A stretch of 64,000 nt of DNA from JAFDXJ01 sp039811225 (lineage in GTDB: Bacteria > Bacteroidota > Bacteroidia > Chitinophagales > Chitinophagaceae). How positions within the stretch are numbered: position 1 is the stretch's first letter; every line of letters begins with the position of its first letter. The notes beneath the pieces are model-generated. The model made no database searches. It had not been told where the DNA came from and saw only the letters and a list, made by a program, of their open reading frames with translations. Below, piece by piece: positions 37,075 through 44,898 of this stretch. The DNA lies in contig JBDHYG010000005.1 of the NCBI GenBank assembly GCA_039811225.1, forward strand, positions 60,118 through 124,117, read 5' to 3'. A program made the position numbers and the translations under genes.

Positions 37075-38004
37075 TTAGAGCGTTTTCAGTACATCGTTCA
37101 TGGCACGTACAGCTGCAGCGCTTTTTTCAAAAGCTTCTTTTTCGCGGGCATCCAGTTCACACTCAATGATTTTTTCCCACCCATTTTTCCCGATGACCAC
37201 CGGTACACCTATACAAATATCTTTTTGTCCATATTCACCTTCCAGCATAACGGAACAGGTAAACAATTTCTTTTCATCGCGTACAATGCTTTTCACCAGG
37301 GCAGCGCCGGCGGCTCCGGGTGCATACCAGGCAGAAGTACCAATGAGCTTGGTCAGGGTAGCGCCACCCACCATAGTATCGGCAACGATTTTTTGTTGTG
37401 TGGCCTCGTCTAAGAAATGCGTAACAGGAACACTATTCCAGGTAGCCATACGAATCATAGGGATCATGGTGGTATCGCCATGTCCGCCCATAACAATCGC
37501 ATTCAGGTCGGCCGGGCTGCATTGCAAATGCTGGCTCAGCTGGTAACGGAAACGTGCACTGTCCAATGTGCCACCCATACCGATGATACGGTTTTTAGGT
37601 AAGCCACTTGATGTCAATGCCAGGTAAGTCATGGTATCCATCGGGTTGGAGATAACGATAAAAATCGCATCGGGAGAATGTTTCAGGATATTGGAGACCA
37701 CATCTTTTACGATACCGGCATTGGTGCCGATCAATTCTTCACGGGTCATACCGGGTTTACGGGGAATACCGGAAGTGATCACTACCACGGAAGAGCCGGC
37801 GGTTTTAGCATAATCTTTCGTGCTTCCGGTAATACGGGTATCAAAACCCAGCAATGCCGCACTTTGCATCATATCCTGGGCTTTCCCTTCAGATAAGCCT
37901 TCTTTGATGTCGAGTAAAACTAAATCCGTACAAAGAGAAGCCCGTGCAATATTATCGGCACAGGTAGCGCCCACTGCTCCGGCGCCCACAACAGTAATTT
38001 TCAT
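37075..38004 (-). CDS. mdh: malate dehydrogenase
   Basis: This 309-residue enzyme interconverts malate and oxaloacetate with NAD in the TCA cycle. The N-terminal KITVVGAGAVGATCADNIA is the Rossmann loop, and VISNPMDTMTYLA and MGGHGDTTMIPM carry the conserved catalytic Asn/Asp and His regions. GMGGTLDSARFRYQLS is the family's substrate-binding Arg segment. Length matches the LDH-like malate dehydrogenases of Bacteroidota. It is a single gene with its own promoter (see 38111-38141). Confidence 0.95.
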   Translation of the reverse strand: MKITVVGAGAVGATCADNIARASLCTDLVLLDIKEGLSEGKAQDMMQSAALLGFDTRITGSTKDYAKTAGSSVVVITSGIPRKPGMTREELIGTNAGIVKDVVSNILKHSPDAIFIVISNPMDTMTYLALTSSGLPKNRIIGMGGTLDSARFRYQLSQHLQCSPADLNAIVMGGHGDTTMIPMIRMATWNSVPVTHFLDEATQQKIVADTMVGGATLTKLIGTSAWYAPGAAGAALVKSIVRDEKKLFTCSVMLEGEYGQKDICIGVPVVIGKNGWEKIIECELDAREKEAFEKSAAAVRAMNDVLKTL

Positions 38005-38110
38005 GTGTTTAATTTTTGTTTGTTAAAAGATCGTCATGGAATTTGCCCCGTTTAAGCGGCGCTCATTTCATAAAAGGTAATGCCTTTCTACGGCCTGGTG
38101 GCCGGTGCGG

Positions 38111-38141
38111 CAAAGGTACACACTTGGCGGACATGTGTAAA
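38111..38141 (-). promoter_or_regulatory. promoter of mdh
   Basis: On the minus strand TTTA, 19 bases and TACCTTTG match the Bacteroidota promoter except for one base in the upstream box. The distance to the mdh start codon (38004) is about 107 bases, so the transcript would have a leader of about 100 bases. Confidence 0.55.
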
Positions 38142-38162
38142 AAGGAAAATGAAAAAAATTGC

Positions 38163-38666
38163 CTATTGTTTGAGCAGGTCAATAATGGTTTGTGGGTCAG
38201 TGCCCAATTCAAAGGTCTTGATAAGCCGGCCATTCGTGCCATAAACCGCCATGAAAGGTGTGTATTTTACCCGGAAAAAAGCAGGTACTAAATAATTGGG
38301 ATCACGGCCAATACGAATATTATTATGATGGAGCAGGTCAAAGTTTTGGGCGAAGATTTTTATCTCCTCCATAGGGCTGTAGCTCACCCAGATAAAAAAG
38401 AAGTCCTTTAATTTCCTGTATTCCTGTTTAAAATCATTGGCAGTTAACTGGCAATGTCCGCAGGTAGGGCTGAAATAGGTTATGATTACCGGTTTGTTTG
38501 CCGGGATTTCATTTTTCAGGAACCAGGTACTATCTGTTTGCAGCAGCATAAAATCGGGTAGCGTGGAATCTTTCTGATAAGGAGGGATAGTATCAAAGCC
38601 ATCCTGGGCAAAAGAGAAAATGCCAATAGCCAGGCCGAAGCAAAAAAGCAACAGGAATTTTTTCAC
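38163..38666 (-). CDS. exported thioredoxin-fold (TlpA/AhpC-like) protein
   Basis: This 167-residue protein has a signal peptide (FLLLFCFGLAIGIFSFA) followed by a thioredoxin fold. The active-site motif is SPTCGHCQL (CGHC), with a preceding strand PVIITYF, and YTPFMAVYG carries the cis-Pro region. Periplasmic thiol-disulfide oxidoreductases of this type serve cytochrome c maturation or thiol repair. No partner genes are adjacent, so the substrate is not known. It is convergent with mdh's promoter region on the left and stands alone. Confidence 0.85.
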   Translation of the reverse strand: MKKFLLLFCFGLAIGIFSFAQDGFDTIPPYQKDSTLPDFMLLQTDSTWFLKNEIPANKPVIITYFSPTCGHCQLTANDFKQEYRKLKDFFFIWVSYSPMEEIKIFAQNFDLLHHNNIRIGRDPNYLVPAFFRVKYTPFMAVYGTNGRLIKTFELGTDPQTIIDLLKQ

Positions 38667-38901
38667 ATTTTTAAATTTATATCAGGCTGCAAATTACAAT
38701 TGAATGGGTTTAGAAAAAGTTAAGGATGGAGGGAGAGAAATACAGATAGTTTATAATCATTGCTTTTTCTATTTATTTTTTATGTGTAACTTCATCCTTG
38801 TATTTTCAATCGAATATACTGCTATCAATTAACAAATCAATTTAATAGAGAATTGCTGATATATTTTAGGCACGATAAAAATAAAATGGATTTATCCTTC
38901 A

Positions 38902-39846
38902 ATGAAATTCTATATAGGAACAACAGATTACAATTGGTTTAACTATTTAAGTTCTATTCAACCTGAGGATGTAAATTTTTGGCAACCTGGCGGAAAAACA
39001 AATTTTAAAATATTAGCTCCAGGTGCACCATTTTTATTTAAATTAAAAAAGCCTTATAATACAATTGCTGGCCTAGGTTTTTTTTCAAGTCATACTTTTT
39101 TACCGTTATCCATTGCTTGGGAAACTTTTCAAAATAGGAATGGTTGTGAATCATTTGAAGAACTTAGAAAAATGATTTCTGCTTATCGATCAGAATGGTG
39201 GGATATTAATCCAACAATTGGGTGCATTGTACTAACAAATCCCGTTTTCTTTGATCGAAGAGATTGGCTGCCGGCTCCTGAAAATTGGGCCAAAAGTATT
39301 GTTCAGGGTAAATCCTATTCAACAAATGATAATATCGGTCAACACATCTGGAAGAAAATTGAAGAATTGTTACTTAAATATCTTACAAAAAGTCCTGCTG
39401 AAGAAGAAAAGACTCAACTCTTGATTGAAAACAATAAGCAGACAGCTTATAAAAATTTGATATTAACCAAAGTACGCTTAGGTCAAGGTGCTTTTCGTAT
39501 TTTAGTTACAGATGCTTATGCAAGAAGATGTTCCGTTTCAGGTGAGAAGACCTTGCCCGTCCTTGAAGCTGCACATATCAAACCTTATGCTAAATCCGGA
39601 CCTCAAGTTACAGCTAATGGTATTTTATTACGATCAGATATTCATAAACTTTTTGATTTAGGTTACCTCACCATAACAAAGGGATATCAAATTGAAATTA
39701 GCAGCAGAATAAAAGAGGAATACCAAAATGGAAAAGAATACTACCAATTTCATGGTAAGAAATTATTAAATATTCCATCAAGAAATTTAGATAAACCAAA
39801 TTCAATCTATATCGATTGGCATAATACAAATGTGTTCAAAGGATAG
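38902..39846 (+). CDS. HNH endonuclease with an N-terminal PUA-like domain (possible modification-dependent nuclease)
   Basis: This 314-residue protein has two parts. Residues 1-130 contain a PGAPFLFKLKKPYNTIAGLGFF segment and an SIAWETFQNRNG helix, resembling EVE/SRA/PUA-like reader folds. Residues 185-265 carry an HNH nuclease: EAAHIKPY (His225), ANGILLRSDIH (Asn239, His248). Together these suggest a DNA nuclease that recognises modified bases, as in type IV restriction, but the reader role is inferred. The gene is visibly richer in A and T than its neighbours and has no partner methylase, which suggests acquisition by transfer. It is flanked by AT-rich spacers on both sides. Confidence 0.8.
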   Translation: MKFYIGTTDYNWFNYLSSIQPEDVNFWQPGGKTNFKILAPGAPFLFKLKKPYNTIAGLGFFSSHTFLPLSIAWETFQNRNGCESFEELRKMISAYRSEWWDINPTIGCIVLTNPVFFDRRDWLPAPENWAKSIVQGKSYSTNDNIGQHIWKKIEELLLKYLTKSPAEEEKTQLLIENNKQTAYKNLILTKVRLGQGAFRILVTDAYARRCSVSGEKTLPVLEAAHIKPYAKSGPQVTANGILLRSDIHKLFDLGYLTITKGYQIEISSRIKEEYQNGKEYYQFHGKKLLNIPSRNLDKPNSIYIDWHNTNVFKG

Positions 39847-40006
39847 AATGGAAAATAAGGTATAAATAACAACAATAACGCACAGATAGAAAAACGTTTT
39901 TGTTTTCATTATTTCCTGGAATGATAGCAAAAATTACCATTCAATATATTACTAGAATTCATTTTAGTATAATAATGCCATCAGGCGAATACGGCTCTCC
40001 CCCCAC

Positions 40007-41449
40007 TCATTTTCCGATACAAAATTTACTAAAGATATAATCAAGTTTGTCTTCAGTGGTGACTATGCCTGTGATCTCACCTAAATAATGCAGGCAACGA
40101 CGGATATCTAAGGCCAGTAAATCACCGGAGAGCCGGGATTCGAGACCGGCAAGAATATCTTCCAGTGAAACCTGTATTTCCTGTAACGCGGCTACATGCC
40201 GGGCATTGGTAACTATAGCACCTTCCGGTTGTATTTTTCCGGCTACTGCCTGTGCATATAATACTGAACTTAAACGGGATAATCCCTCTCCAGTTTTTGC
40301 TGTAATGAATACAGCTTCCGGGAATGCTGTTTGTATATTTTGCCTTTCCTCTTCCGACAACAAATCTGTTTTATTCACAACCAACAGAGCTTTGCTCTTA
40401 CTTTGTAAAATAGTTGCTACTTCAGCAAGGGAGCCCGCTATATTTTGCGGCGGTGTTTGTTTTTTATCCCTACCCTGCTCCTTCTTCTTTTCGGGAGTCA
40501 TATTTTTTTCAGGGGCTGCCATTGCCAGGATGATATCAGCAGCCTCCATAGCTTTTCGGCTTCGATCGATACCGATTTGTTCGATCACATCTGTTGTGTG
40601 CTCCCGAATGCCTGCCGTATCTATAAAGCGAAAAATGACCCCTTTTATATTTAGTGTTTCTTCAATGGTATCTCTTGTGGTGCCTGCAATTTCACTCACG
40701 ATAGCACGCTCTTCCTGCATCAGGGCATTGAGCAACGTGCTCTTGCCTACATTGGGCCGGCCCACAATGGCGACTTTTATTCCATTCTTAATGACATTCC
40801 CCAATTGAAAGGAATCAATCAACCGCTGTACTTTTTTTCCTGCTTCTGTCACCAATGCCTGCAGGACGGTACGATCGGCAAATTCCACATCTTCCTGGCT
40901 AAAGTCCAGTTCCAGTTCTATAAGGGCGCTGAATTGAATCAATTCTTCACGGATATTTTGTAATTCGCGGCTAAAACCTCCGCGCAATTGATAGATCGCC
41001 GCATGATGAGCTGCACCGCTTTGGCTGGCAATCAGGTCAGCTACGGCTTCTGCTTGTGCCAGGTCCATTTTACCATGCATAAAAGCACGCAGGGTAAACT
41101 CACCGGGTTTTGCGGGCCGGGCTCCATTGGCCAGGATGGCTTCCAGAATTTTTTGTTGTAAGTAGGCCGAACCATGACAGGAAATTTCTACCAGGTCTTC
41201 TCCTGTATAGGATTTAGGTGATTTAAATAAACTGAGCACCACTTCATCTATAGTTTCTCCTTGGTGTTGAAGAATACCTACATGTAAAGTATGTGACCGT
41301 TGTACAGAAATTTTTTTGGAAACAAATAGTTTGTCAGCAATAGCAAGCGATTGTGGCCCGCTTATGCGGATGAGGGCAATAGCCCCGGTGCCCGGCGGTG
41401 AAGCCAGTGCTACAATGGTATCTTCCCATCCGGGTAAATTGTTGTGCAT
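40007..41449 (-). CDS. mnmE: tRNA modification GTPase MnmE
   Basis: MnmE, with MnmG, builds 5-carboxymethylaminomethyl groups on wobble uridine 34 of several tRNAs. The 480-residue protein has the N-terminal folate-binding domain (DTIVALASPPGTGAIALIRISG) and helical domain. The GTPase domain has GRPNVGKST (G1), DTAG (G3) and NKTD (G4), and the protein ends with the catalytic FCIGK. Between G3 and G4 there is an insert of about 30 charged residues (KNMTPEKKKEQGRDKK). The start at ATG 41449 (MHNNLPGWED) fits the family. CAAAGATA at 41460-41467 (minus-strand TATCTTTG) is a likely -7 element. Confidence 0.95.
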   Translation of the reverse strand: MHNNLPGWEDTIVALASPPGTGAIALIRISGPQSLAIADKLFVSKKISVQRSHTLHVGILQHQGETIDEVVLSLFKSPKSYTGEDLVEISCHGSAYLQQKILEAILANGARPAKPGEFTLRAFMHGKMDLAQAEAVADLIASQSGAAHHAAIYQLRGGFSRELQNIREELIQFSALIELELDFSQEDVEFADRTVLQALVTEAGKKVQRLIDSFQLGNVIKNGIKVAIVGRPNVGKSTLLNALMQEERAIVSEIAGTTRDTIEETLNIKGVIFRFIDTAGIREHTTDVIEQIGIDRSRKAMEAADIILAMAAPEKNMTPEKKKEQGRDKKQTPPQNIAGSLAEVATILQSKSKALLVVNKTDLLSEEERQNIQTAFPEAVFITAKTGEGLSRLSSVLYAQAVAGKIQPEGAIVTNARHVAALQEIQVSLEDILAGLESRLSGDLLALDIRRCLHYLGEITGIVTTEDKLDYIFSKFCIGK

Positions 41450-41550
41450 AGTAAAAAGCAAAGATATTCTTTCCTTTTTTTGACAATGGCCTTAAAATTT
41501 TTTGTGATCATAAAAAGTGCATTTAGCCATTTCTTTTTTTAGAATTGGTA

Positions 41551-41577
41551 AAAAAAATCCCGGAAAAATTCCGGGAT
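41551..41577 (-). terminator. intrinsic terminator of the TonB operon
   Basis: On the minus strand ATCCCGG, a seven-base loop and CCGGGAT are followed by TTTTTTT, 23 bases past the tonB stop codon. It ends the exbB-exbD-exbD-tonB transcript. Confidence 0.85.
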
Positions 41578-41599
41578 CATTTTTTATTTTTTTTTACTC

Positions 41600-42412
41600 T
41601 TAATCTGTTACCTGGAAGGTAATGGGTTGTTTCTGGCGATAGATCACATTACGGCCATTTTGTACAGCGGGTGTCCAGTTAGGCCCTTTCTGGATTACGC
41701 GCACAGCTTCCTGTGCAATTCCATAACCCGGGTCATTCAGCGCTTTCACTTCAGAAATGGAGCCATCCTTACTTACCAGGAAGGAAACAACTACGGTATA
41801 GTTTCCGGGAGGTGCTCCGTTTTCCTGTGGAATGTCTGCACGGAGATTCCGTTGCAGGTATTTAAACCATTCTCCTTTACCACCCGGGAATTTAGCCTCA
41901 ATTTGTACGGTTTTAAATTCCTTATCATAGTCTTCCTGTTGTACTTTCGGCGCTTCCACCACGCCGGTTCCTTTTTCCACTGGTGGTGCGATTACATCTG
42001 TTTTTACACCTTCCTGGTTAATAACACCGATCTTTGTCTCTTCCAGTTCTTCCTGCTTGGGTGGCGGTTCGGTTACCTGTTCTTTCACAATTTTGGGTGG
42101 TGTGAATTGTTTGATCTCGATTTTTTCAATCGGTTTCGGAGGTGGCGGAGGAGGTGGTTCTACCGGCTTTTCTTTCTCCTTCACATTGGTCAAACTAACA
42201 TCTTCCACCAACATTTTTACCGGTTCCACTTTCTTTTCCGGCTTATAGAAGGAAAGCAATGAAGCTAATATGGCCACGCCTAACATAACCAGTAAAGCTG
42301 CTGTTATACGCTTGTTGTATGTTTTACGCAGGTCATAGGCCCCGTACTGCTTATTTCTGCCTTCGAAAATGATATCCAGTATATCGGCAGATAAAATTTT
42401 ATTGGTTTCCAT
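41600..42412 (-). CDS. tonB: energy transducer TonB
   Basis: TonB passes the energy of the inner-membrane proton gradient to outer-membrane receptors. The 270-residue protein has a short cytoplasmic N-terminus, one membrane helix (about 33-51: ITAALLVMLGVAILASLLSFY), a proline-rich spacer (KPVEPPPPPPPKPIEKIE) and a C-terminal TonB domain (about 170-270) with GYGIAQEAVRVIQKGPNWTP. The start NILDIIFEGRNKQYGAYDLRK is typical of the Bacteroidota form. It is the last gene of the four-gene operon. Confidence 0.93.
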   Translation of the reverse strand: METNKILSADILDIIFEGRNKQYGAYDLRKTYNKRITAALLVMLGVAILASLLSFYKPEKKVEPVKMLVEDVSLTNVKEKEKPVEPPPPPPPKPIEKIEIKQFTPPKIVKEQVTEPPPKQEELEETKIGVINQEGVKTDVIAPPVEKGTGVVEAPKVQQEDYDKEFKTVQIEAKFPGGKGEWFKYLQRNLRADIPQENGAPPGNYTVVVSFLVSKDGSISEVKALNDPGYGIAQEAVRVIQKGPNWTPAVQNGRNVIYRQKQPITFQVTD

Positions 42413-42455
42413 AAATGCTTTTTTTAGTTAGATGCATTTTTTGATAAAATACATA

Positions 42456-43010
42456 TTATTTTGTTCCCGTTGCTGTAGCCGGGTCCTCTCCCTGTGTTAC
42501 CCGAATAAGCTGGTCTTCCGGAAGTGAAATATCTACCAATGCATAGCGGTCCACCATGTTAATAGACATTTCATCCAGTATATCCACTACATTTTTATAA
42601 GTGGACTGTTCATTGGGTTTAATAATCACCATAAACGTACTGTCTGTACTATTTTTTTTGTCCAGGATAACCTGCCGGATATCTTTAAAATTAGAGGATT
42701 TAAAATTTTTCCCACTGGGGTCCAACTGGCCTGCATAATAAAACACGTTATTATCTTTCCCCAATAGAATTGTCAATGCTGAATTTTCATTCAGCTTGTT
42801 TTGCTGATTGGGATTGGTAACGTTAGCAGGCAGGTTCAGTTTAAAGGCTGTCGGCTGGCTCATCGACGTGGTAAAAATGAAAAACGTGATGAGCAGGAAA
42901 CCCAGGTCCACCATGGGGGTCAGATCAACTCTGGTGGAAAGTTTTTTCTGTTTTTTGACGCCAGGTCCTTTTTTATGTCCCCCGCCTGACGAGGTATCTA
43001 ATTCTGCCAT
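42456..43010 (-). CDS. exbD: ExbD/TolR family protein (second copy)
   Basis: This 184-residue protein has the ExbD pattern: a cytoplasmic N-terminus, one membrane helix (about 32-52: VDLTPMVDLGFLLITFFIFTT) with the conserved membrane Asp (PMVDLGF) used in proton movement, and a periplasmic domain (MVIIKPNEQSTYKNVVDILDEMSI). It lies 27 bases after the first ExbD gene and 43 bases before tonB. Two ExbD proteins in one operon are common in Bacteroidota. Confidence 0.9.
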   Translation of the reverse strand: MAELDTSSGGGHKKGPGVKKQKKLSTRVDLTPMVDLGFLLITFFIFTTSMSQPTAFKLNLPANVTNPNQQNKLNENSALTILLGKDNNVFYYAGQLDPSGKNFKSSNFKDIRQVILDKKNSTDSTFMVIIKPNEQSTYKNVVDILDEMSINMVDRYALVDISLPEDQLIRVTQGEDPATATGTK

Positions 43011-43037
43011 GATCCTTTTTTTATGTCAATAATTTAT

Positions 43038-43709
43038 TTACTCTTTGGCTGTGGGTTTTCCTTTCATATTGTCTTTCCACAATTCGGAACCTTCCGGAAC
43101 ATTTTCCGGGTTGGTCACCATTTGGAATTTCAACAGATCGTTGTCCTTCAGTGCCGTAATGATATTTTTAAAAGTGGGATATTTCGCCACATTATCGCCT
43201 TTCAGCAAAAGATTGGGTTTTTGTCCCTGGTACACATCATGCACCGCCCGCATCCATTTGATCATTTCATTATGTGCGGTATCCTGGATAGGAATCCCGG
43301 GCAATGTTTTCGCACTCATTTGCTCTTTGGGGATTTTTGCCTGCTGGCTCAATTGAGACATCGGCACACCAATGAATGGTGCGGCAACCAGGGCTTTAAT
43401 ATCCGCATCCGTAAGCCCCAGGTTATTTTGCTCATTCATAGTATTGAGTATCTCGGCTTTATTGGCTTTATCGGCCGCACCATCTCCGGTGGACAGATAG
43501 GCTTTCCCGTCTTTATCCATGGAGATCATCACAATATCATTTTCCGGCGCCACTTTGGAAGCAACTGATTTAGGTGTATCAATCGGCACCGCCTCAGATG
43601 GTTTGAATTTTGTAGCCAGGATAAAAAAGGTCAGCAGGAGGAAGGCCACATCACACATGGCGGTCATATCCACTGTTGTACTTTTCCTGGCTATTTTGGG
43701 TCTTGCCAT
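43038..43709 (-). CDS. exbD: ExbD/TolR family protein (first copy, enlarged)
   Basis: This 223-residue protein has the ExbD membrane helix (TVDMTAMCDVAFLLLTFFILA) with the conserved Asp (MCDVAF). The family core is about 140 residues; here about 80 additional residues lie in the periplasmic part (roughly 75-165, for example KAEILNTMNEQNNLGLTDAD). This agrees with the longer ExbD variant found in Bacteroidota. It should assemble with ExbB and the other ExbD into the proton channel. The gap to exbB is 58 bases. Confidence 0.87.
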   Translation of the reverse strand: MARPKIARKSTTVDMTAMCDVAFLLLTFFILATKFKPSEAVPIDTPKSVASKVAPENDIVMISMDKDGKAYLSTGDGAADKANKAEILNTMNEQNNLGLTDADIKALVAAPFIGVPMSQLSQQAKIPKEQMSAKTLPGIPIQDTAHNEMIKWMRAVHDVYQGQKPNLLLKGDNVAKYPTFKNIITALKDNDLLKFQMVTNPENVPEGSELWKDNMKGKPTAKE

Positions 43710-43767
43710 TTTTTAAATTTTAATTCGTCTGGTAATTAGATGCATCCTTTAAAAATTTCCACAAAGC

Positions 43768-44631
43768 TTATTTGTAGTTTGCTGCAAAACTTTGGGTAAG
43801 TGTAAATCCGGATTCATCAATACCATATGTGATTCCATCAATGCGGGTAGTGAAAATATTATAGAAGATAATCGCTACGGCAGAGGTACCAATACCCAGT
43901 GCGGTATTATACAACGCTTCCGAAATACCTTGTGATAAGTGTTGAGCTGCATCACCACCACCTGCTTCACCCAAAGAAGCGAAGGCACGAATCATTCCCA
44001 TTACCGTACCTAACAGACCTAACAGGGTAGCGATGGAAGCAATCGTGGAAAGATATACCAGGTTCTTTTCCAACATGGGTAATTCCAGCGAAGTGGCTTC
44101 TTCTATTTCTTTTTGAATATTTAGAACTTTTTGTTCCGTTGCCAACTCTGTATTGGTAATCATTTCACGGTATTTGCGTAAGCCGGCTTTCATTACATTA
44201 CCTACAGAACCTTTTTGCTTATCGCATTCTGCCAAAGCTTTGTCTATATCCTTATTGGCAAGATGGAATTGTACCCGGCGGATAAATTCTGCATTATTGC
44301 CGGTACCGGTTGCTTTCATTACAGTCAGTAAACGCTCTACCACGAAAACGAGTGTAGTCAATAAGGTACCAATCAGAATAGGTACAATGATACCTCCGAG
44401 ATACATACGCGGTAAATTGCCTTTGGGGCCTTGCTGATCCGGCCAGAAACCACCCGCTAAATCGGGTCTTTCAAAGTTACTGTTTGCTCCAATCACAAAG
44501 CGCCAGATGATATAACCGATAATAAGACACAGAAACGGTGCGATCCATGAAATGGCATTGCTTTTTCTTTTTGGTTGTACTGACGTTGTACTCTTGTTGG
44601 ATGCTGTTGAGGTTGGTTTTAATTCAGCCAT
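43768..44631 (-). CDS. exbB: MotA/TolQ/ExbB proton channel protein
   Basis: This 287-residue inner-membrane protein starts the TonB operon. Three membrane helices are visible: about 28-48 (ISWIAPFLCLIIGYIIWRFV), about 82-100 (GGIIVPILIGTLLTTLVFVVER) and, in the C-terminal half, LEKNLVYLSTIASIATLLGLLGTVMGMI, followed by TSAVAIIFYNIFTTRI. With the two ExbD proteins it forms the proton channel that drives TonB. The N-terminal extra hydrophobic helix is a Bacteroidota feature. Confidence 0.92.
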   Translation of the reverse strand: MAELKPTSTASNKSTTSVQPKRKSNAISWIAPFLCLIIGYIIWRFVIGANSNFERPDLAGGFWPDQQGPKGNLPRMYLGGIIVPILIGTLLTTLVFVVERLLTVMKATGTGNNAEFIRRVQFHLANKDIDKALAECDKQKGSVGNVMKAGLRKYREMITNTELATEQKVLNIQKEIEEATSLELPMLEKNLVYLSTIASIATLLGLLGTVMGMIRAFASLGEAGGGDAAQHLSQGISEALYNTALGIGTSAVAIIFYNIFTTRIDGITYGIDESGFTLTQSFAANYK

Positions 44632-44898
44632 AACAATTTTGTTTTTTTGTTTTTAAAACGGGTGATTAAGATAGTAAAAAAAATTTATGAAAAGAAATAT
44701 TGCTTTCTTATTCATATAAAATTTTTGATCGAGGGCACAAATTAAAATTTTTATTTAAAGTAGCAAATTTCAATGTTTTATTTTTTTAAGTTTTTTTTTA
44801 AACTAACGTTCATTCTCCATTCATCATAAACTACAGGAAGTCAATAAATTTACTTGTACATTCGCCATTTAATTTTTTTAACCCTAAAAATAGTTTAC

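Noticed and set aside
38902..39846. HNH gene as part of an insertion sequence or homing element
   Set aside because: No terminal inverted repeats, target duplication or intron/intein signs were seen next to it; transfer is suggested only by base composition.
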